A stretch of DNA of 26,947 nt from a virus. The stretch spans positions 1 through 26,947 of IMG/VR virus record IMGVR_UViG_3300017991_000358; one strand, given 5' to 3'. Made by a program: the position numbers and the translations under genes. The notes beneath the pieces were generated by a model that was not told the origin of the DNA, searched no databases, and saw only the letters and a list, made by a program, of their open reading frames with translations. Of the stretch, positions 21,302 through 26,947 are shown one piece after another (position 1 is the first letter of the stretch; each line of letters opens with the position of its first letter).

Positions 21302-22854
21302 TTCACGACGGAATCCCGATCACCACGCTCGAGCGCACGGTTTCAACCGATGTTGTCAACGCACAAGAACTCGCAGCCCGAACGGCGGCCGAGATGCTCT
21401 CGGCGCTCCGGGCGCGCTCTGCGAGGGGGAGTGTCCCCGCGTCGACGCCGACCGTTGGGCTTCGTACTTCGATCGCGTCGGGGCTCATGGCCAGGGTTAG
21501 CGGCGTCGACCTCGTCGTGTCCGTCGGGCTCCTCGCTCAATTGGTCCCGGCAAGCCCGCCCGACGTGCCCGCCCCGGGAGCGCTCGATTCCGACTATCGG
21601 GTCGGCTTGCAAATGGTCGAAGAGACGCTCGCCGACCCATGGGACGGCACGAACAGATGGTGGCTCCTCGAAGCTCGCGTCGTGCGGGAAACGACGCTCG
21701 AGGAAAACCGCGACATCTACAATCCGGCGACGCTCTCCTATTCCCTAAGCGGTACGACGCTCCCGAAGCGGTACGAGAGCCGGATCGAGTATCAATGGAC
21801 CGCGGGGACGCTGGCCGCTGTCCCCGCGACGTCAGCAAACTGGGCACCGATCGCGGCGCTGTTCCGGCCCGCCGGAGGCGGCCCCTTGTCGGAGTCCTAT
21901 CTGTTCCCGCTGACGTTGCAACTCGAGGATATCGTAACGCCCGGGACGGCGGCGGGGCGGTGTCGCCGATCGCGGTATTTCATGCGCCCGATCAACGGCC
22001 TTGGTCGCGATTCCTCCGACTTCGAGATCGACCTGGAAACGGAAGTCGCCGGCGTCCGGTGCCACGCTCGCACGCTCACGGGTCAGACGTTCCAACCCCG
22101 CGGACTCGTCGTCGAGGCGGCGTCCATCGCCGCGCTCAACGTCGCCGACACTTGGGGTTATGTCTACCTCGCGCCGGGCCCCGATATGATGCCACGAAAG
22201 AATCACTACGGGGAAACCGGACTCGAGGTGCAAGGGTTTCTTGTCGTGTCACGCACGCCCCCCGACGAGCACGGCGCAAACTCTCTCGCCGTCACGACGC
22301 CCGCCCCCCTCCAATACGTCATCGGTGCAGGCGAGGCCGCTTGCGTCGGGCTCGTGCGGTCTGCCGGCGGCGCGACGGCGTGCCGATTCGTCGCGTGCTC
22401 GTCGGAGGGCGAGGGACGCATCACGGCGCGCGAGTTCGTTGGCGGGTTTGCGATGCTCGCCGCCAACACATTCGGCTCCGCAGGATCTCCCCATAACCTT
22501 GCAGTAATCGGCCCCGGCGGCACAGAAGATGTGCCCTATGGTGTGATCCTGCGGTGCTTCGTTGAACACACCACGCTCGACGCGACGGCCGTGGCGGCGG
22601 CTCTCGAGACCACCTTCGGGATGGGGTCGGCGCTCGGCCTCGCTGACGACGTCGCCACCCCCGGTTCATGGCCGCGGATCATGCTGTCAACAAACATACT
22701 CCAGTCCAAAGAGTTCGAGCTTCACCCGAATGGAAACCTCTCGTTGCTCGTCTCCTACGTGCCGCGGACTTCCGCCATGGCAAATAGCGGAGGCGGCGCC
22801 GCCGACGGCGGGACGACGGTGCTCCGGGCAGGGATGCACGGGTTTCGGTTCTAG
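21298..22854 (+). CDS. Putative tail fibre/tail-tip protein, paralogue 1
   Basis: This 518-residue protein lies after the second J-like gene, where fibre or collar proteins are encoded. The N-terminus (ITTLERTVSTDVVNAQELAA, then RTAAEML) is matched by the next protein (VTTLERVVSQDFNRAQDI). The shared core includes PGALDSDYRVGLQ, WWLLEARVVRETTLEENRDI, YNPAT, a SRTPPDE loop and EDVPYGV. Segments between the conserved blocks differ strongly between the two. There is no signal peptide or membrane segment. I infer a structural tail-tip or fibre role, perhaps host recognition. The start is supported by AGGAG (21284-21288). Confidence 0.72.
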   Translation: MIHDGIPITTLERTVSTDVVNAQELAARTAAEMLSALRARSARGSVPASTPTVGLRTSIASGLMARVSGVDLVVSVGLLAQLVPASPPDVPAPGALDSDYRVGLQMVEETLADPWDGTNRWWLLEARVVRETTLEENRDIYNPATLSYSLSGTTLPKRYESRIEYQWTAGTLAAVPATSANWAPIAALFRPAGGGPLSESYLFPLTLQLEDIVTPGTAAGRCRRSRYFMRPINGLGRDSSDFEIDLETEVAGVRCHARTLTGQTFQPRGLVVEAASIAALNVADTWGYVYLAPGPDMMPRKNHYGETGLEVQGFLVVSRTPPDEHGANSLAVTTPAPLQYVIGAGEAACVGLVRSAGGATACRFVACSSEGEGRITAREFVGGFAMLAANTFGSAGSPHNLAVIGPGGTEDVPYGVILRCFVEHTTLDATAVAAALETTFGMGSALGLADDVATPGSWPRIMLSTNILQSKEFELHPNGNLSLLVSYVPRTSAMANSGGGAADGGTTVLRAGMHGFRF

Positions 22855-23252
22855 GAAAGGCGGGCGACAATGGCAATTCAAGGCACCGTTCCAGTAACCA
22901 CGCTCGAACGTGTAGTGAGCCAGGATTTCAACCGGGCTCAGGACATCATCAATCGTACCGTCGTCGAGGCGTTCCGCGTCTGGGCCCGAGAAATTCGCTC
23001 CGGTCTGACTCCGATACAAGCAGACGTTACCAACGTCGCCTCGGGCTTGACGGTTGTTCAATCGGCCGGAACAAACGTGGTTGTAAACCCCGGGCTCCTC
23101 GCTCAAGACGTCGCGGCGAGTCCGCCCGCCGTCCCGACGCCCGGAGCACTCGATTCCGACTATCGGATCGGCCTCCAGCTCTCGACGCACGACCCCGGCG
23201 ATCCGTGGGATGCAACGGCGGCATGGTGGCTCCTCGAAGCTCGCGTCGTGCG
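21657..23252 (+). repeat. Exact 30-base direct repeat shared by two paralogous genes
   Basis: The 30 bases at 21657-21686 are identical to 23223-23252. They encode WWLLEARVV in both fibre-like genes. The two copies are about 1.57 kb apart and would support recombination between the genes. Confidence 0.9.
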
Positions 23253-24348
23253 AACGACGACGCTCTCCGAGGCCCGCGACATTTTCAACCCAGCAACGGA
23301 AACGTTCGCGCCGTCGGGCGCTCCTCTTGACAAGCAATATGAGTCGCAAATCGAGTTTGCCTGGAAAAAGGGCACGGCCTCGCAGATACCGACGCCAACG
23401 GCTGGCTTCGCGCGCATCGGCGCCCTGTACCGCCCCGCGCTCGGCGGCGCGATTACCGACGCCGACATCGTGCAACTCGTCGCACAAGTCGACGACCTGT
23501 CCTCGCACGTTGGAATCAACGGGACGGCGAAGCGCGACAATTTCCGTTTCCGCGTCGACCCCACGACGCTTGACGCGACGTTCAGTCTTGCCGGGCAAAG
23601 CGACGGGGTGCGCGTCTGGGCTCATGGCCATACCGCGCAGACCTTGCGATCCGTCGTTTTCATCGACCCGGGCGACGTCGGAGACATCGCTACCGCCGAT
23701 CTGTGGTGGTACGTGTACCTTGCGGCGGGGAACGGCTGCCTTCCATCGAACCTTTACGGGGCAAACATTGACCATCGGGGTTTGATCATCGTCTCGAGAA
23801 CGCCCCCGAACGAGTCGGGGACGAATAGCGGCGCAATCCAATCGCCCGACCCGTTCCCGGCGACGATCGGCACGGGAAAGGCTGTGCATCTCGGGTGCTT
23901 CGCGGGAAGCGGCGCCGGGGCAAACATGGCGCCGATCGATGTCGCCGACAACGGAGAGGGCGTTATCCCCGATGATTACGCGGTGATCGGGTTGACGGCC
24001 GCGAACAGTTACTTGAACGGCACTCCAACGGATTTTGGGATTCTGGGGCCCGGCGCAACGGAGGCGGTCCCCTACGGCGTGGATCTCGAACTCGAAATCA
24101 GAACGAATTTTCTCGACCCCACGTCCGTTGCGCTCGGCATGTTTTGGGTGCAAACGGCCGTCGGAGAAATGACCCCGTTCGTTGCGTCGTGTCGCGATCT
24201 CGGCCTCTGGAAATCGTGGTGGCACAAGGGCGCGTCTTTAATCATCACGCCAACGGCGACAGGGCTTTCCGTTGCGATGGCAACGATCGCCGTCGCAAAC
24301 GTTGCGAACAACGTGTACGAGCTTCGAGTTTGCGGCATACGTTTTTGA
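22870..24348 (+). CDS. Putative tail fibre/tail-tip protein, paralogue 2
   Basis: This 492-residue paralogue of the preceding protein starts 15 bases after it, with Shine-Dalgarno GGAAAGG (22854-22860). Conserved blocks occur in the same order: TTLERVVSQDF, PGALDSDYRIGLQL, WWLLEARVVRTTTLSEARDI, FNPAT, GLIIVSRTPPNESGTNSGAI, GATEAVPYGV. The C-terminal part differs. The pair looks like an old tandem duplication followed by divergence, as expected for proteins under host-range selection. An alternative is that the two form a heteromeric tail-tip structure. Confidence 0.72.
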   Translation: MAIQGTVPVTTLERVVSQDFNRAQDIINRTVVEAFRVWAREIRSGLTPIQADVTNVASGLTVVQSAGTNVVVNPGLLAQDVAASPPAVPTPGALDSDYRIGLQLSTHDPGDPWDATAAWWLLEARVVRTTTLSEARDIFNPATETFAPSGAPLDKQYESQIEFAWKKGTASQIPTPTAGFARIGALYRPALGGAITDADIVQLVAQVDDLSSHVGINGTAKRDNFRFRVDPTTLDATFSLAGQSDGVRVWAHGHTAQTLRSVVFIDPGDVGDIATADLWWYVYLAAGNGCLPSNLYGANIDHRGLIIVSRTPPNESGTNSGAIQSPDPFPATIGTGKAVHLGCFAGSGAGANMAPIDVADNGEGVIPDDYAVIGLTAANSYLNGTPTDFGILGPGATEAVPYGVDLELEIRTNFLDPTSVALGMFWVQTAVGEMTPFVASCRDLGLWKSWWHKGASLIITPTATGLSVAMATIAVANVANNVYELRVCGIRF

Positions 24349-24354
24349 TAAACT
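24346..24354 (+). promoter_or_regulatory. Extended -10 motif TGATAAACT overlapping a stop codon
   Basis: TAAACT (24349-24354) follows TGA, which is the stop codon of the fibre-like gene (24346-24348). A start near 24361 would give a leader of about 24 bases to ATG 24385, containing AAAGGA (24370-24375). Confidence 0.5.
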
Positions 24355-24361
24355 GACCCCG

Positions 24362-24388
24362 TTGAACGGAAAGGAACGCAAGGCATGA
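24362..24388 (+). other. Possible mini-cistron (TTG start) overlapping the holin-like start
   Basis: A TTG at 24362 lies 7 bases after the -10-like motif and opens an eight-codon frame (NGKERKA after the start). It ends at TGA 24386-24388, overlapping ATG 24385 as ATGA. Length and overlap are identical to the mini-cistron at 21275-21301. The TTG start makes it less certain. Confidence 0.3.
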
Positions 24389-24693
24389 CCGACGAAGTTT
24401 CAAGCCCTCAACTGATCCCCTCGAGATGCAACGCTCACGATGAAATGAATCGTCGTCTGGCTCGCGTCGAAGCTGTCACCGACAACACGGACAGAAACGT
24501 TTCAGAAATGCGCGCCGAAGTGAAGGAGGCGCTACAGAGCATTTCGAACGCAAAAGCCGAGGCCGCCCGGCTCGGCGGCGGTGTTTCGAGCGCCGGCAAG
24601 GTGCTCGCGATCGTTGTCGCCGGGCTCGTCCTTCTCGCCACGTCGGTCGCTTCGTTCGCCTCGGTTGCGAAGCTCTTTCTCGATTCAAACTGA
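24385..24693 (+). CDS. Probable holin-type membrane protein (XhlA-like layout)
   Basis: This is a 102-residue protein. Residues about 18-62 form a charged coiled coil (NRRLARVEAVTDNTDRNVSE, then MRAEVKEALQSISNAKAEAA). Residues 71-95 form one hydrophobic membrane helix (AGKVLAIVVAGLVLLATSVA), followed by a short tail. This coiled-coil-plus-helix layout is that of hemolysin XhlA-like proteins, common in phage lysis modules. The position near another multi-helix membrane protein supports a lysis role. No endolysin is visible in the window, so its partner may lie beyond the right edge. Confidence 0.65.
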   Translation: MTDEVSSPQLIPSRCNAHDEMNRRLARVEAVTDNTDRNVSEMRAEVKEALQSISNAKAEAARLGGGVSSAGKVLAIVVAGLVLLATSVASFASVAKLFLDSN

Positions 24694-24726
24694 TTCCCCC
24701 GTTCCTCCCCGCTCAATCCGTTGGTG

Positions 24727-24732
24727 TAGACT
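24727..24732 (+). promoter_or_regulatory. -10-like hexamer TAGACT
   Basis: TAGACT is the same hexamer as at 12905 and 21262. A start near 24739 would give a leader of about 21 bases with Shine-Dalgarno AAGGGAGA (24743-24750) before ATG 24760. Confidence 0.45.
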
Positions 24733-24759
24733 CTCCCCATAGAAGGGAGACCCGACACC

Positions 24760-25602
24760 ATGGAAGGGATCATCACTCAGGACATCATCAACACGCTTGT
24801 CGCGAGCGCCGAGGCCGGGCAATGGTGGCGCCTCGTCGGGGCGATCCTCGTCGTGCTTTGCGCTCTCGCTCGATTCCTCGTCAACGGCCGGTTGACAGAC
24901 GCCGTTCGAGAATGGGTCCTTGCCGTCGTGGCGGTGTCCTGGGTTTGGGCGGGCGCGCTCATGGTCGGCGGTCGATGGTGGTCGGCGCTTTTGATGGCGG
25001 TCTTCGTCTCGGCGTCGAGCGGGAAACTTTGGTCCAAGGTGCGCGAGTTGCTTCCGAAGGCGCCCGGGACAACGGCGGTGCTCCTCGTGCTGGCACTCCC
25101 GCTTGTGACGGCGTGCGAGGTGCGGCGCGTCCAAACGGGCATCCGAACGGGGCTTGTGAGCGTCGACGAAGGCGTCGCGGCGGCGGATCGCATCGTGGCG
25201 AGGAGCGCAGATGAAGCCAGCGACGAGGCCCTCGAACGCATTGAAGCCGAGTGCCCGCCCCCGTGCCCCGACGCCGTCGCGCGCTTTCGAATCGCGATGG
25301 ATGGGTGGATCGAGGCAGCTCGAGCCCTCCGCGTCTCTCACGAGGCGCTTGTTGCACTCGACGAGGCGCTCGAAGTGTGGATCGCGGCCGGGACGTTGCC
25401 GGAATCGTGGCCGACGCTCTGTGACGCGGGGAGGCGCGGTCTCGAGGCGCTCTTGGCGGCCATAGATGCCGCAACGGGCGGCGAGGTACCGGAAGCCCTC
25501 GAGTCGGCTCCAGCGGCTCTCGCGGGCGTCTGCGCCCTCGCGGCGCCGTTTGTGGAGGCGCTCACTGAAGAACAGGAAGGGGCCCCCCATGGCAATCGCT
25601 GA
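24760..25602 (+). CDS. Multi-helix membrane protein with an internal lipobox-like segment
   Basis: This is a 280-residue protein. Three hydrophobic helices lie at about 22-40, 51-70 and 73-88, a holin-like arrangement. A fourth hydrophobic stretch (TTAVLLVLALPLVTAC, about 104-119) ends in LVTAC, a lipobox-like motif with C119. After it come about 160 soluble, alanine- and glutamate-rich residues with several cysteines (AECPPPCPDA). The layout could be a holin fused to a lipoprotein such as an outer spanin. Alternatively it is a single multi-spanning protein. A GTG at 25039 could start the lipoprotein part separately, though its ribosome binding site is poor. Function is not established. Confidence 0.65.
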   Translation: MEGIITQDIINTLVASAEAGQWWRLVGAILVVLCALARFLVNGRLTDAVREWVLAVVAVSWVWAGALMVGGRWWSALLMAVFVSASSGKLWSKVRELLPKAPGTTAVLLVLALPLVTACEVRRVQTGIRTGLVSVDEGVAAADRIVARSADEASDEALERIEAECPPPCPDAVARFRIAMDGWIEAARALRVSHEALVALDEALEVWIAAGTLPESWPTLCDAGRRGLEALLAAIDAATGGEVPEALESAPAALAGVCALAAPFVEALTEEQEGAPHGNR

Positions 25603-25774
25603 GATCGTGCTCGATTTGATTCAGAAACTCGTCGAGATCGGCGCCGCCGCGATCAAGCGCAACGACCCGGAGGCGCTCCGGCGCGTCCGCGACGTTATCG
25701 ACGGAGAACTCGAGACGGAGCGCGTGATTCGCGAGGGCGAGGAGCGCGCCCGGCGACTCGAGGGCGGATCATGA
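25589..25774 (+). CDS. Small charged helical protein
   Basis: The ATG at 25589 overlaps the end of the previous gene by 14 bases and is preceded by AGGAAGGGG. The 61-residue product is helical: MAIAEIVLDLIQKLVEIGAA, then AIKRNDPEALRRVRDVID, ending in a charged coil. It has an amphipathic N-terminus but no clear membrane helix. I do not recognise the family; small proteins of this type often sit in phage lysis regions. The longer frame upstream is only a shadow of the preceding gene. Its stop overlaps the next ATG (ATGA). Confidence 0.65.
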   Translation: MAIAEIVLDLIQKLVEIGAAAIKRNDPEALRRVRDVIDGELETERVIREGEERARRLEGGS

Positions 25775-26271
25775 CGATCCTAAAACGGAAAGCGCCCCCG
25801 TTGCTCGTCAACCCGACGGCGCGACGTCTCGATCAGGCGGTTCCCGTTGGCGCGACCGGGCATTTTCGCGGCCCGAATATCCTCGTCGACGGTGACATGG
25901 AGGCCGCGGGGGTCGGCGCCTGGATTGCCGGATCTTCTGCGGTGTTGACGAAGGGAACGCCGGCGCTTTTCGACGGGTTGCAAAAAATGAGAGTCGGCTA
26001 CGGCGGAAGCTCGAACCCGTCGGCGCGACAGGACGTCTTGTCGATCGGCTCGACATACCGCGTAACCGGGTGCGCCGAGAGCGACGGAACGGCGGTGCCT
26101 CGCCTCTACGTGATCGGCCTCGGGGATATATGGACCGGCGCCGCTAGCGCAGGGTTGCAATTTTTCGATGTCACATTCACGTCGACCCATGCGCGATTCT
26201 ATCTCGCGCACACCCTCGCGGTCCCGGGACATGCAGACTGGGACGGGCTCTATCTATCACTGGAGAGCTGA
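25771..26271 (+). CDS. Probable carbohydrate-binding-like beta-sandwich protein
   Basis: The ATG at 25771 overlaps the preceding TGA. The 166-residue product has an N-terminal linker followed by GPNILVDGDMEAAGVGAWIA, GLQKMRVGYGG, TYRVTGCAESDGTAVPRLYV and a final strand pattern (HADWDGLYLSLES). This is the layout of carbohydrate-binding (CBM4/9-like, galactose-binding-type) beta sandwiches often found in phage appendage proteins. Its position directly before a tailspike gene suggests it adds a glycan-binding or structural module to the tail tip. No catalytic motif is seen. Confidence 0.65.
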   Translation: MTILKRKAPPLLVNPTARRLDQAVPVGATGHFRGPNILVDGDMEAAGVGAWIAGSSAVLTKGTPALFDGLQKMRVGYGGSSNPSARQDVLSIGSTYRVTGCAESDGTAVPRLYVIGLGDIWTGAASAGLQFFDVTFTSTHARFYLAHTLAVPGHADWDGLYLSLES

Positions 26272-26275
26272 CGAC

Positions 26276-26947
26276 ATGATTACGGTAACGCCCGAAGATT
26301 TCGGAGCAATCGGCGACGGTGTCGCAAACGACGCGGGCGCCTTTGACTCGGCGCTCGCAGCTCTCGCCGCGGCGGGGGGCGGGATCTTTCTCGGTGATCC
26401 GGGGGCGTCCTACTCGCTGTTCCGCGACGTCGAGATCCCGGCGTCGCACATCACGATGGATTTCCGCGGGGCGGTGCTGACGGCAAAGGGCCGGCTCATC
26501 GCCTGCGGGGACTCGGGGGTCCACGGCGACAGATCCGGCGTCCTGGTCGACGTTCACATCCGAAACGCGAGGCTCCGCGGGCTCGGTGGGTACGCGTGCC
26601 CCAGGGGTCCCCGCCTGTGGTGGGTCGATGACAGCTCGATTTCTGGCATCGACCGCGAGGGCCAGTCAGGGAGCGTCCTCAATCTCTACATGGCTTGCAA
26701 AACCGTGGTCCGTAACTGCCGCATCGCGGGCGGGCGGGACACCCCAGGCGGCGGCATGATCGGCGTCCTGCTCTGGCACTCGTCGGACTGCATCGTCGAC
26801 GACGTCGAGATCGACGGGCAGGGGTTGCCCTTCGCCTACGGCCTCCAGATCAAGGGCGGATCGCGGAACGTTGTGAGCCGCGTCCGCGTCCACGACAGCG
26901 TCGACGGGAGCCACGTTAGCGCCGATGTCGGGATCAGGGATCGGGGC
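26276..26947 (+). CDS. Tailspike with pectate-lyase-like beta-helix (partial, runs off right edge)
   Basis: The ATG at 26276 follows the previous stop by four bases, with GGAGAG (26262-26267) as Shine-Dalgarno. At least 224 residues are read without a stop. The N-terminus MITVTPEDFGAIGDGVANDA, then GAFDSALAALAAAGGG is the hallmark of the pectate-lyase-superfamily entry to a parallel beta-helix. Further on, repeated short strands follow (VDVHIRNARLRGLGG, VVRNCRIAG, IVDDVEIDG, NVVSRVRVHDS), as in right-handed beta-helices. Such tailspikes bind and often cleave host surface polysaccharide. Catalytic residues cannot be judged from this fragment. Codon choice looks more CTG-rich than in the genes before it, which hints at separate acquisition. 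Confidence 0.85.
   Translation, partial: MITVTPEDFGAIGDGVANDAGAFDSALAALAAAGGGIFLGDPGASYSLFRDVEIPASHITMDFRGAVLTAKGRLIACGDSGVHGDRSGVLVDVHIRNARLRGLGGYACPRGPRLWWVDDSSISGIDREGQSGSVLNLYMACKTVVRNCRIAGGRDTPGGGMIGVLLWHSSDCIVDDVEIDGQGLPFAYGLQIKGGSRNVVSRVRVHDSVDGSHVSADVGIRDRG

Noticed and set aside
22687-24225. Open frame on the - strand (512 codons) opposite fibre paralogue 2
   Set aside because: Shadow of the paralogous gene; the + strand frame is conserved with its neighbour.
24739-24759. In-frame ATA at the predicted transcript start before the gene at 24760
   Set aside because: ATA is not a normal bacterial start codon, and the ATG at 24760 has a good Shine-Dalgarno.
1-26947. tRNA genes, CRISPR arrays, insertion sequences, attachment sites
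   Set aside because: None was seen on reading both strands; direct repeats found are only those within duplicated phage genes.

Overview
The window is a late structural gene block from a tailed double-stranded DNA phage or prophage with a contractile (myovirus-type) tail. Every gene that can be supported lies on the + strand. Genes are packed end to end, with overlaps of a few bases and no gap longer than about 160 bases. The sequence is strongly GC-rich, so the host is probably a high-GC bacterium. No integrase, repressor, terminase or host gene is visible, so a lytic phage and a prophage cannot be told apart. The host cannot be named from the sequence.

Layout, left to right. Bases 1-104 hold the end of an upstream gene, where a portal or protease would be expected. 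Next come two small structural proteins (135-1596), a scaffolding-like protein (1656-2375) and the major capsid protein (2524-3903). A run of small head-completion, neck and tail-terminator genes follows (3952-7010). The tail core comes next: sheath (7025-9232), tube (9254-9694), tail assembly chaperones joined by a -1 frameshift (9851-10662) and tape measure (10675-12894). The baseplate block runs 12918-21278: LysM protein, hub, OB-fold spike, an unrecognised protein, a 60-codon gene, an Ig/gp25 fusion and two J-like wedge proteins. Two paralogous fibre-like proteins follow (21298-24348), then a membrane and lysis-like group (24385-25774), a probable carbohydrate-binding beta-sandwich protein (25771-26271) and the start of a pectate-lyase-fold tailspike that runs off the right edge.

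Expression has an unusual feature. Eight genes have no Shine-Dalgarno sequence. Instead, an extended -10-like motif (TGnTAnnCT, with one looser case) ends only 6-8 bases before their start codon, which would place the transcription start on or next to the start codon (leaderless mRNA). A second group has a similar motif 27-31 bases upstream of a start codon that does have a Shine-Dalgarno sequence. In two of these the predicted transcript begins with a nine-codon mini-cistron whose TGA overlaps the real ATG. The tail chaperone pair carries a textbook GGGAAAC slippery heptamer, in the right phase and followed by a potential stem.

Together the genes would build a capsid around a scaffold, close it with neck proteins, polymerise a sheathed tail on a baseplate with spike and fibres, and encode membrane proteins that may act in host lysis. 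All functions are inferred from sequence patterns and gene order.
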